From contig NC_092704.1 in NCBI RefSeq assembly GCF_964275005.1, forward strand, positions 13,985,371 to 14,049,370: 64,000 nucleotides of DNA. Direction: 5' to 3'. This DNA is from Diadema setosum. Lineage: Eukaryota > Echinodermata > Echinoidea > Diadematoida > Diadematidae. The position numbers and the translations under genes are program-made. The first letter of the stretch is position 1. The number at the start of each line of letters is the position of its first letter. Below, piece after piece: positions 57,620 to 64,000 of the stretch. Under the pieces are notes generated by a model. The model had not been told where the DNA came from, did no database searches, and saw only the letters and a program-made list of their open reading frames with translations.

Positions 57620-58794
57620 CCTGTTTTTTTTTTTATCCACTTTTTACCTCTTTCCTTGTTTGGGAAAGGCAAGGTTTGTATAAGCTGACACAATGATATT
57701 TACTTGTGAAGTCATTTATGGAAAGAAAACCAGTAAGGAAAGATGACTTGAAATTGATGCAGATTTTACAAACAATTGCATATAATTGTGATAATACAAA
57801 GGCACTGCAAGTGAGTGACAGTTGAAGGTTTAATGGTCATAATCGGGTCCATGCACATCTTTAAGAACACAAACATGATTTTAATGAGTAATAAGAACAT
57901 TGAACTTCACATTTACTTAAGCTTCCGTCTTAGGCGAGCCAGTCTAATGTCATTGTCTACCTCTCAAAATGGTTTGGTTTTTTTTTTCGCAATACAACAT
58001 GTTCATGTATCATTAAAAATTGATAATTTTTTTTTTATCGCATAGCTATAATATATACATTGTATATAAACTAATGTTTAATTGTGCTTTTTACGTGTTT
58101 TATCTACTTTTTAGCTTCTTATTATTTTGGGAGGGCCACTTAATCATAAGCTGACTGGATGATGTTTATTGCTGAGATCTTTCATTGAAAGAAAAATCAA
58201 TGTTATAAAACACATGGCCGACCGATAAGAGCTTAAATTCGCGCAGATGCAAACAATGGTTATTGTGTATCATCATGGCACTAATACTTGTCGATTTAAT
58301 CTTTGATATATCAAAAGGAAGAGAACCGTTAATACGGAAAAGTAAATTATGGTACTGTAGTTACAAGTTTTATGTTTGGGTTTATCATATGAATACGGAC
58401 TCATTGCAAAATAATAAGTGATTACGTTAGTGACAAAGGACTTAATTAAGTCTTGTTCCACAATCTAAAGATTTATTTATTCTTTTTTCCAGGTATCACC
58501 CACTCTATTTCCGGATCCTACAGAGCCACAATCGCAGTATGCGCCTCGTTCTGGGGTATATCTGCAATCTTATTCTTCTTCGTCTATCTGCTGAATAGAC
58601 GTTCGACCAGAGCGAATAGCGACTCTATCACATCAAGCACCAAAGAGGATCCAAAAGCGCAAGACCGCGTCATTGTCAAAGGAGGTAACAAAGCGCTGAG
58701 AGACATCGAGAAGAAAGACAGGTTGGAACACACCTTTGCGTCAAATCCCGCGCCAGAAATGCTCTATGTGGTTGACAAACTGTCCAGCGTATGA
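31765..58794 (+). CDS. Monocarboxylate-transporter-like MFS protein (SLC16 family), six exons
   Basis: Joining the six exons gives 1701 nt and 566 residues. The order is a charged N-terminus (1-50), TM1 (about 54-80), TM2 from about 95, TM3-TM6 to about residue 235, a highly charged cytoplasmic loop (about 236-315), TM7 (about 323-344), TM8-TM12 through exons 4-6, and a hydrophilic tail. This 6+6 layout with a long central loop is that of the major facilitator MCT family, which moves monocarboxylates or related small solutes across the plasma membrane. Conserved spots include YFDKRH before TM5, GWRWSIRL before TM6, GR in TM8 and GLYFSLTTGVAVEV in TM10. The classical TM1 signature (acidic-G-G-W-G-W) is absent. 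The substrate cannot be predicted. Start chosen: first in-frame ATG, context CGAAATGA. The closest subfamily could be the orphan MCT9/12/13/14-like group, which I infer only loosely. Confidence 0.88.
32772..33163. mobile_element. MITE family A, copy 3
   Basis: TTAA flanks (32768-32771, 33164-33167). Ends AGGAGGGTACAGTATTGGTG and CCAATACTGTACAGTCCC are inverted. The central CCCACACTTTGTTA palindrome is shared with copies 4 and 7. It lies in intron 1. Confidence 0.85.
33290..33830. repeat. Inverted array of GTTCGTTATTCCGAAGG-type repeats
   Basis: From 33290 to about 33570, units such as TTCCGAAGGTTTAT and CCGAAAATGAA recur in one orientation. From about 33590 to 33830 their inverses follow (TTTCGGATTAACGA, AATAACGAACCTTCG). 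The whole is a large imperfect palindrome of tandem units, probably of mobile origin. Confidence 0.7.
34074..34955. repeat. Tandem array (about 185-bp unit) split by a MITE
   Basis: Three units carry ATGTTCGAT-CCTCGAATTC-CGGGCC, ACGCTGCTGTGCATGGA and CAGGTCATCCTGTATTGGC: 34074-34248, 34646-34830 and 34831-34955 (shorter). MITE A copy 4 lies between units 1 and 2. A further fragment (GTCTGCGTGTTATCTT) is at about 35484. Confidence 0.8.
34253..34640. mobile_element. MITE family A, copy 4
   Basis: The left flank is TTAA (34249-34252) and the right flank is eroded to TTGA. Ends AGGGATCTATAGTTTTGGTT and CCAATACTGTACCATCCCT are inverted. The central TAGGACCCACACTTTATAA is a palindrome core. Confidence 0.8.
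35026..35101. repeat. (AAAT)n microsatellite
   Basis: About 75 bp of AAAT units with one GATA interruption. Confidence 0.95.
35102..35470. repeat. Imperfect repeats with GCCACTTCCGG motif and homopolymers
   Basis: Four units near 35131, 35222, 35303 and 35397 carry GCAA-TTTCTCC-GCCACTTCCGG followed by CAGCTGA-AAGAAAA tracts. The last runs into A and C homopolymers (35408-35466). It looks like a degenerate tandem repeat or slippage-prone region. Confidence 0.55.
36174..36400. mobile_element. MITE family A, copy 5 (truncated)
   Basis: TTAA (36170-36173) precedes AGGGATCGTATAGTTTTGGT, and the central palindrome is present, but the right arm stops near 36400 at TTTTTGGATG. Unrelated sequence follows, possibly a second repeat (TAGTGGCGGGTCCAG at 36438). 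Confidence 0.75.
36435..36535. repeat. Arm of a GTGGCGGGTCCAG-type repeat
   Basis: AGTGGCGGGTCCAG followed by GCGCGCCCCCTCTTTATTTT resembles the inverted-repeat element at about 51960-52114, whose right arm reads AAAGAGGGGCGCCCCC and GGTCCGCCACTG. It is probably a single-arm copy. Confidence 0.5.
37465..37795 (-). repeat. Dispersed repeat, inverted copy related to 41593-41780
   Basis: The inverse complement reads GGAGACCTCCAGATGA near 37780, then TTTCTCTGCTGAAGAACCACA and TACATGGCACTGTCGATTTA near 37490. These match the + strand copy at 41598, 41700 and 41740 in the same order. Confidence 0.65.
39905..40690 (-). mobile_element. LINE fragment, C-terminal part of reverse transcriptase
   Basis: On the minus strand, 40600-40375 reads RIRSYIPQDTAFILYKGLIQ, then PHLDYCSTVW, SKISVLQKRALRTILLVDNR and a stop. 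This is the conserved stretch after the RT domain of CR1/L2/Jockey-like LINEs. A frameshift lies at about 40615, where the upstream HIANVKVKLSSLVLH segment shifts frame. About 460 bp of 3' UTR-like sequence follows down to 39905. It is inactive and lies antisense in intron 1 of the transporter gene. Confidence 0.8.
41393..41519. repeat. Three-copy tandem repeat, about 45-bp unit
   Basis: GTTGTTTTGTCAAATCACAG, GTTGTTTTTGCCAAATCACA and GTTATTTTGCCAAATCACAG recur at about 45-bp steps, joined by CAAGGACA or CCAGGACATGA linkers. Confidence 0.8.
41593..41790 (+). repeat. Dispersed repeat related to 37465-37795
   Basis: It carries GGAGACCTCCGGATGA, TTGTTTCTCTGCTCAAGGACC and TACATGGCGCTGTCGATTTA in the same order as the inverse of the other copy. 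Confidence 0.65.
41890..43260. mobile_element. Foldback element, about 1.3 kb, arms about 145 bp
   Basis: The left arm (about 41890-42037) and right arm (about 43112-43260) are inverted copies at roughly 75-80 percent by eye. For example, CGACAGCCAGCCTGGATTAAAA (42015 on) pairs with TTTTACTCCAGGCTGGCTGTCG (43115 on), and CCTGCTTTTATC pairs with GATCAAAGCAGG. The interior has short open frames but no domain I recognise. It lies in intron 1. Confidence 0.6.
44990..46012 (-). mobile_element. LINE fragment, RT C-terminus and 3' UTR
   Basis: On the minus strand, 46008-45724 reads LPSIFASMFQRNQSFHEYPT, TRRSNEFHLPLL, TLIYTGPTYWNFLNNDIKDS and a stop. This is the terminal region of CR1/L2-like LINE polyproteins (H-Y-TR, then GPxxWNxL, then FKRRLK). 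A 3' UTR of about 700 bp ends in five CAATT units (44996-45018). It is truncated upstream at a C homopolymer (46011-46026). Antisense in intron 1. Confidence 0.85.
46524..46820 (+). CDS. MCT-like gene, coding exon 2
   Basis: It encodes residues 95-193 plus one base: WLGALPWVVCCLFSPLANII (TM2), TLSASCFVAALGLLTTSF (TM3), LTVGGGAVVLYTAGCVYIT (TM4) and YFDKRHCTGPVSANGVAFET leading into TM5. Acceptor TTCTAG/GTTGG, donor ACAG/GTACGA. Phase 1 at both ends. Confidence 0.9.
46897..47292. mobile_element. MITE family A, copy 6
   Basis: TTAA flanks (46893-46896, 47293-47296). Inner arms GAAAATCGGTTTTGAAATGG and CCATTTCAAAACCGGTTTTC-like pair up. It lies in intron 2, 76 bp after exon 2. Confidence 0.85.
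47960..48580. mobile_element. Mariner-type palindromic MITE, 621 bp
   Basis: Ends TACAGGGTGGCCCAAAAAGA and CTTTCTGGGCCACCCTGTA, with TA on both sides (47958-47959, 48581-48582). Both halves match throughout, e.g. GATCATTTTGCACTCTCAGAG and its inverse near 48366-48390. Such ends and TA flanks suit Tc1/mariner. It has no transposase and lies in intron 2. Confidence 0.85.
49016..49101. repeat. (TG)n microsatellite
   Basis: About 85 bp of TG with a single TATG interruption, in intron 2. Confidence 0.97.
49917..49997. repeat. (CT)n-(CA)n compound microsatellite
   Basis: CTCT-rich 49917-49955, then uninterrupted CA to 49997. Confidence 0.95.
51363..51402. repeat. (AAAAC)n microsatellite
   Basis: Seven AAAAC units in intron 2. 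Confidence 0.95.
51960..52114. mobile_element. Short inverted-repeat element with GC-rich arms
   Basis: The left part (GGGGCGGATCCAGG, GGGGAGGCGCCTTTATA) and right part (AAATAAAGAGGGGCGCCCCC, TAGGTCCGCCACTG) are imperfect inverses around a T-rich centre. A related arm is at 36435. Confidence 0.5.
52539..52990 (+). CDS. MCT-like gene, coding exon 3
   Basis: It encodes residues 194-344: AILVFSPIIQTT (TM5 end), AEAWGWRWSIRLL and CFTMTTAFLLAIFI (TM6), a charged loop of about 80 residues (DNEDDETEGEHRDN to ETHTAK), then KRYLILFRKPAFWLQQIGII and TM7. Acceptor CTTCACAG, donor TTT/GTAAGT. A long frame on the opposite strand is only its shadow. Phase enters at 1 and leaves at 0. Confidence 0.9.
53536..53694. 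mobile_element. Short MITE with GGGTGTTTCATCAACG ends, 159 bp
   Basis: Ends GGGGGGTGTTTCATCAACG and CGTTGATGAAACACCCCCC are inverted and nearly perfect. The inner arms GTCGGCGCTGAC repeat near both ends. It is non-coding and lies in intron 3, 130 bp before exon 4. Confidence 0.8.
53766..53805. repeat. C homopolymer plus (CT)n
   Basis: A C run, then CT repeats, forming the pyrimidine tract just upstream of the exon 4 acceptor. Confidence 0.9.
53826..54048 (+). CDS. MCT-like gene, coding exon 4
   Basis: It encodes residues 345-418 plus one base: GSYLTSVGVPDKKTAELHSF, LAGSALIGRVSVLFVHLL (TM8, with the conserved Arg), ILLTYPVIAAISCILPVCVL (TM9) and FVPHVSIFYIYAV (start of TM10). Acceptor TTCTCAG, donor GTTG/GTGAGT. 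Confidence 0.9.
54180..54250. repeat. Degenerate CCTAACCCTAA tract
   Basis: CTAACCCTAATCCTAATCC and AAAACCTAACCCTAACC abut MITE A copy 7. Telomere-like unit with many errors, so interstitial. Confidence 0.6.
54252..54635. mobile_element. MITE family A, copy 7
   Basis: The right flank is TTAA (54636-54639) and the left is eroded (TTCA). Ends AGGGATGGTACAGTATTGGT and CCAAAACTGTACGATCCCT are inverted. The centre has GTATGGGTCCCACACTTTA. Intron 4. Confidence 0.8.
55686..55829 (+). CDS. MCT-like gene, coding exon 5
   Basis: It encodes 48 codons: VIGLMRGLYFSLTTGVAVEV (TM10), SGRELAAEGYSSAFVSWGLG and SALAGFVP (TM11 start). Acceptor GTGCATAG, donor CCAG/GTATAG (weaker than the others). Phase 1 at both ends, which makes it join exons 4 and 6 without a frameshift. 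A longer open frame from 55625 ignores the splice site and is not the product. Confidence 0.85.
55918..55960. mobile_element. Micro-palindrome insertion H7 (29 nt), in intron 5
   Basis: The hairpin 55925-55953 (arms CACGGAGCTACAA and TTGTAGCTCCATG) sits between perfect 7-bp repeats TGTTTAC (55918-55924, 55954-55960), 96 bp after exon 5. Confidence 0.75.
55985..56073. repeat. (TG)n microsatellite
   Basis: About 88 bp of uninterrupted TG in intron 5. Confidence 0.98.
56703..57300. mobile_element. MITE family B, copy 3 (full palindrome)
   Basis: The arms AAACCCAAAGAGCAATGTGG (56705 on) and CCACATTGCTCTTTGGGTTT (right end) are perfect inverses. Inner arms GAAAGTTTGAGGGAAATCG and CAATTTTCCTCAAACTTTC pair too. 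It lies in intron 5 and is the best preserved copy. Confidence 0.85.
57583..57617. repeat. (TA)n microsatellite
   Basis: About 35 bp of TA in intron 5. Confidence 0.95.
58493..58794 (+). CDS. MCT-like gene, coding exon 6 and stop
   Basis: It encodes the last 99 residues: GITHSISGSYRATIAVCASF, WGISAILFFFVYLLNRR (TM12), then a hydrophilic tail rich in Lys, Asp and Ser ending LYVVDKLSSV and TGA (58792-58794). Acceptor TTTTTTCCAG. The final four residues L-S-S-V are not a clear PDZ ligand. 3' UTR follows. Confidence 0.9.
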
Positions 58795-59440
58795 CGTCAT
58801 GATTTATATTCGTAATAACCGGACGCTGACAGCTCGATATATACAATACTCCATACCATGTGTGGTTCGGTAGATTTTCTCCAAGTCATTCTTATACTCG
58901 CCAATTTTGCAATATTTTGCAACAGCAGGGGTGCTTCTAGGTTAAGGTCATGTTCGATACGTTACAATGCAATCACATCAGATATGTTTAAGAGGCTAAG
59001 AAGAGAAGACTTTAAAGAGTATATATTTGACTCAGATGTGACTGTGGTTGAAGTAACGGAAATTAAACTTAAGTCAGAGAAGGTGAAGTTATTATTAACA
59101 CGTGATTAACTGACTGGGAGCGAGAGTGTGTTCAATACTATATAATCAGCCCAACTGAGGCTGTTGTGACGTGTGATGTGTGTTACGAAAATCCTTGTCT
59201 TTCATAATTTCTGACAGTTCTGACAGCATTTTGTACTGTGTAGAGAAGTGTCTTTTTTCGTACCTCTATTTGGTGTTTATTGTTTATTTGTTGCACACAC
59301 GAGTGTCTGTGTGGATAATGGAACCACTGCATTGGTCCCTCTTTACGGAAGGGATCATCAGTCTACATTGTGTGTAGATTTGATCCAAGTGAGCTCTAGA
59401 TGTCCTATAAGTGAATAAATAGTAATATTTTGTATATAAG
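58795..59440 (+). other. Probable 3' UTR of the MCT-like gene
   Basis: AT-rich unique sequence after the stop, with an AATAAA poly(A) signal at 59414-59419. The cleavage site would be about 15-25 bases later. A short frame at 58858-59109 lies inside it and shows no domain. Confidence 0.5.
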
Positions 59441-61827
59441 GAAGGTACATTGAACATATTGACAAATACAAAAGTGCATGATTAATTTACACTTGTATAG
59501 TGTATAAAAACATCCTGACTTCAAGCGAACTTCAAATGAGAAGTGCGTACATGTATACGTCCCCTGGATAAGATGTTCCCACCCATCCGGGAGCAAGATG
59601 GGTCCTTGGAAATGTTCAGGGTAATTATTATGGTGACAGAACCCTGTGCAGCGGTTGTTTGACACTGAACAGGATGCTGAAGAGGCCACCTTGTACAAAC
59701 AAGATATTGTTGTTTTTGTATGATTATGACTATTATCATTCCTTTCACAATCACAATGTTCAATGTACAGCTATAAAGTTCTCATACTGTCAAGTTTCAT
59801 TTAACTTTTGGTGGCTATCTGTCGTTTCGGGTTGGGCGTAAAATGCATTCACCTCTGAGAGCGGTTGTATAGTTTTGAAATGATAAAGGTGTATAAGAAA
59901 ATGGACATGTATTTCTATCTTTAGAGACTTAAGTTGAAGACTGAAAATGGCTACAGATATTTGCCCTGGACCGACGTTTCCTTTACCCACAACAGCATTT
60001 GCACTAATCTGTGAAAACTGCTGCATATATGTATGTATATGTATATATGTATGTATATATATATTACACTGTATATGAAAATGAGCTGTTATCTCAAACT
60101 AATGTAGATTCTTTTCACCTTATCAGCATCTTATCTATCTTAGCATACATTACGATACCACTAAATTTCTTTTTTTTTTTAAATGCAAAGATCTGTAAAA
60201 ACCTTCTCAACTACCTCTGTTATTGTGAAAACAATTTATTCAAGTTTTTCAGCCAGAGTTCATTACACATTATTTTTGCACAACATGTTTAAAGGTAGTA
60301 GAACATCGTTCTCAGAAGGGCTCAAAATTCATTTTCCACCTTAGATGGAATTTCCTTGCAATATACTGGATTGGTCTACCAAGCTATGTCTGGCTCTTGT
60401 GATATGCCAAAATAGTGAGTTATATTAGAGTATTTTGATGTCAAAGTGTAAATTATTCGATCGAAGTACTCGACTTTTGTTCCTGAAAAGCACTCTAACG
60501 TTCAGTGGTGGGTAGACCTATATAGGTAGAATATTACGTGGTGATCTGGATGTATTTTGATTTAGAAGATCTGTGGTAAGAAGCGATCAAATTTGGGATT
60601 GATTCACCATAGATAAAGGAAAAGTGCAATCAGATGATCACGTCTTGGAGAACCGTGAAATGAACATCATTAAAGGGGCAGATTAGGCACAATAGGTCGG
60701 AAGGAAAATGGCAATATTACATAATTGTTTCATTTTGAAAAAAAAAATGGGGCAATTGACATTAACAGAAATTCCTTGCCCCGCGATTTTTTTTTTCCAC
60801 TGGGAGAGGATTATCCTTCCTGTAGTGTTGATTGTCTGTTTGTAGAGATGGGTATGGGAGTGTGTCTGTGCGTTTGTCGGGTGAGTGATATATGTCTATT
60901 GAATGTAGAAGTATGTATCTGTGGGAAGAAACCTGTAGTTCAGATCTGCTCTGAATATTTATGACGAGATATTTATCCTACTGCTCGATTCTTTTTTTTT
61001 TCAAGAGTGTTATATGTTGTGAATTTTTAGGTATTTTGAGAGTTCATCATGAAATACCCCTCCCCCTCAAACTCACTCGAGCTAGAAGGAATAAATTGTA
61101 TGTTTTCTTTTTCTGTGAAAAAAAAAACAAACTGGAAGTGTCAATATTATCGGCCCGTTGGGAGAGGCAAGATGAGGTTGGGGGAGTTGGAGATTGGAGA
61201 AATGAAGGAGGAGAGAGGAGGGGACTTTTCTTTAAAAAAAAAATACAACTTCATTCAGTGAACATGTTGGATTACGTACAAGGGAAATTAAAATTCTTGA
61301 GTTGGTTCAGGCACCTCATACAGCTCTGTTTGTTGTTGTTTTTTATTGAAAACAGCGTGTAGAGTTAATAGGCCTTGATCGTATTCTAAGTGATCGCGCT
61401 AAAATGTTTTATATTGTATTATACAATGTTGACACCATAGCTGATACAGTTACGATTGGGAAATGGATTATAACAACACCACATACTGTTTTGTAGAATA
61501 TTCATTGATTGAAACTGAATAAAACATTTTTTCCAAGCAAACACACAAACGCAGCTGCGTGCTATTCACCCTATTTTGCTGTTGTTTTTTGTTTTAAAGA
61601 ATGTTTTATTCTTCATCAGTGGAAATAAACTATACAAAACAAATATACGATGTCTTAACGTCAATTCCATAATACTTGCACTCTGAATTATTTCACCAAA
61701 TATAAATCACAATCCACATACCGCATTATTTTATACTATTTTTTTCTTGAACTGAATTAAACAATCCATTTTCAGTAATGTTCATTCATCACTACACAAA
61801 TTTTATTATCTTTATCAATAACAGAAC

Positions 61828-61830
<3 letters not shown>
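59440..61830. other. Gene-less stretch
   Basis: No exon is recognised. A frame at 60961-61362 is driven by A/T homopolymers and has no domain. Confidence 0.5.

Positions 61831-61881
<51 letters not shown>
61831..61881. repeat. (TA)n microsatellite
   Basis: About 50 bp of TA, followed by a 30-bp palindrome (GTAGAGTGAATGTG and its inverse, 61898-61927) without direct-repeat flanks. Confidence 0.9.
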
Positions 61882-61885
<4 letters not shown>

Positions 61886-62127
61886 GTATATTATATAGTA
61901 GAGTGAATGTGCTCACATTCACTCTACCTAACTTTAAATATCAATATAAACTGATTGAAGTTTAATTCGAAAAAGAAGAAAAAATCAAAAAAGTGTCCCC
62001 TTCCCCTCCTGTCAGAATCACCCCAACCACCACTAAAATATCCCCGTCAGTTTCCCATTCCCATCTTACTCCCTACCCCTATCTACCACCCTCCCCGTCT
62101 CCTAAAATGACAGAAAAAATTCTAAGG

Positions 62128-62542
<415 letters not shown>

Positions 62543-62563
62543 ATATATATATATATATATATA

Positions 62564-63650
62564 TGCAGTATGCGAAATGCACTTCCTGGTGGATGTCCAA
62601 CACTATAAATCAAAACAAAAACAGTCTCACAATTTTTTCTACTTTTTCCACTTTTCCAAATGTATTGGAAACGTATTGCGTATAATTGCAAACTTTTTCT
62701 TCTAACTTGTCTTGTTTTACAAACCTTTTCATCCAATGTTCCGTTAGCGGAGTGCTATTTTTCCTTCGTAGAATAATTTTTTAACTGAAATTATAACATT
62801 GACTAACTGAGATTTTCCTTTATCTGGCAAACCAATACTAAAAAGAATCTCTTCCCAAATTAGCCGTCGCAAATCAACAAAATGAAAAAAAAAATAGTAC
62901 TGCACTTCCTCCAAACCCCAAAATTCACACATGAAATAAACGTTTATAAATCTCTTCCTCTTTTTGGCAAAAAGATCATAAATTATCATTTACCAACTTA
63001 AGTAAATGATAATTTGTGCAAACTACCCCGTGTAACTGGTAACAGTCACGAATGTAGGCCCTCGAACCAGAACATGTAATTAGTTACAAATAAGTCCTTT
63101 ATTGTAAAAAAAAAAAATAATCCATTGAATATACATGTAACTCCCTACGGTATACATATTCATTTATTGTTATGTTCCAAATTGACATATTTTTTCCAAT
63201 ACAAATTTTCATTATAACTATGTTACAGAACATTTTTCTTCAATATGAATCATTCGATACTACTATGACCAGATTTGTCATCGATTATTAAACACTATAG
63301 CAATCCCGATTTGGTGTATTGTTGGTGTACACCTTTATTGCGTGATATTTCGCACTTTCGTCGTCGCCCAAAACACTCGTGTTATGACAGGGCTATTTTT
63401 TTTTTTACAACTTTCTTATGCAAAGGCCAGTTATGCCCATTTTAGAGCAAAGAGAGAGAGAGAGAGGGGGGGGGGGGATACGGTTTCTGCAGACGCATGG
63501 AAACTATATTTCACTGTTTAGCCATTCACAAAGATATTTCACGACTAGTCCATCGATTACCGGTATGCAAATTACGATTACGTAAATGGGCATGACACAT
63601 TGCGCACGCCAAAAGACACCGGAAGCTGACACGCGCATTTTTGTGACAAT
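62564..63650. other. Gene-less stretch
   Basis: AT-rich unique DNA. A 14-bp-arm palindrome (AATTATCATTTAC and inverse) lies at about 62977-63012, and an AG/G tract at 63450-63478. No exon is recognised. Confidence 0.5.
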
Positions 63651-63657
63651 GAGAATG

Positions 63658-63699
63658 ACAATCCCCATAGAGCTCTTGATACAGCTCTATGACAATCCC
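63658..63699. mobile_element. Micro-palindrome insertion H8 (26 nt)
   Basis: The hairpin 63666-63691 (arms CATAGAGCT and AGCTCTATG) sits between perfect 8-bp repeats ACAATCCC (63658-63665, 63692-63699). Because the outer bases continue to match, the duplication could be counted as 7 with a slightly longer insert. Confidence 0.7.
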
Positions 63700-64000
63700 G
63701 CACCACCTTACACAGTATTGGGATTACCGTAAACATTAAAAACAAACATTTGAACAGTACTCTGTATATTGAAACACGATAGAGGGATGATATGCAATAT
63801 AATAAAAGAATTAGGATACAACATTATTCATCGTCATTGTGATAAGCATAAAAACGTGTGAAAACAAACGGAAGACCATACAAGTGAAAATGTATGCGAG
63901 ATTCGGCGAAAGAGAGGGAGAGAGAGGACGGGAACAGAGAAGATTTAGAATAAAATTTAAAAATAAAAATGAGCACGAACCGACTTTGATAATTTAATGT

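Noticed and set aside
58858..59109. 83-codon frame after the MCT stop
   Set aside because: Lies in the presumed 3' UTR; no recognisable domain and no splice support.
61898..61927. 30-bp palindrome next to a TA microsatellite
   Set aside because: A good hairpin, but no direct-repeat flank and it lacks the CA...TG ends; kept only as a note.

Overview
The window looks like AT-rich, repeat-laden genomic DNA from an animal, most likely a marine invertebrate. An echinoderm is my guess, but the sequence does not prove it. Evidence for a eukaryote: one gene is split into six exons by GT-AG introns (the first 14.5 kb long), there are decayed LINE reverse transcriptases, many palindromic MITEs, long CA/TA microsatellites and degenerate TTAGGG tracts. 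I see no bacterial-type operons, no rRNA and no convincing tRNA.

The one confidently readable host gene lies on the + strand from 31765 to 58794. It encodes a monocarboxylate-transporter-like major facilitator (SLC16/MCT family). The six coding exons (31765-32047, 46524-46820, 52539-52990, 53826-54048, 55686-55829, 58493-58794) join in phase to 1701 nt, i.e. 566 residues plus stop. The signature residues of TM1 and TM5 differ from classical MCTs. A likely 3' UTR ends near an AATAAA at 59414. A 3' splice site just before the start codon (AG at 31639-31640) implies an upstream untranslated exon.

Left third (1-17 kb): a foldback element with a trinucleotide repeat at its centre, then a nested mobile structure. 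A 6.76-kb element with 37-bp terminal inverted repeats (4963-11725) has jumped into a LINE. Joining the LINE halves across it restores the LINE reading frame. Inside the element are a tandem duplication carrying a 176-bp hAT-like MITE, a duplicated minisatellite-like block and an exon-like segment of unknown gene. The LINE continues to about 13987 with RT motifs and frameshifts.

Middle (17-31 kb): no gene seen. It holds several foldback/MITE families, an inverted array of 15-bp repeats, a 216-bp near-perfect hairpin between TA microsatellites, and five very short palindromic inserts.

Right half (31-64 kb): the MCT gene, whose introns hold five of the seven copies of a TTAA-flanked palindromic MITE, two minus-strand LINE fragments, a mariner-like MITE, tandem arrays and microsatellites. 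After 59.5 kb there is only AT-rich DNA, TA microsatellites and one MITE.

Most notable observation: at least eight very short palindromes (21-33 nt), each starting CA and ending TG, are each flanked by a 7-bp (once 8-bp) direct repeat that differs from site to site. This is the signature of a target-site-duplicating insertion, yet each insert is little more than two terminal arms. I do not know of a described element class that matches.
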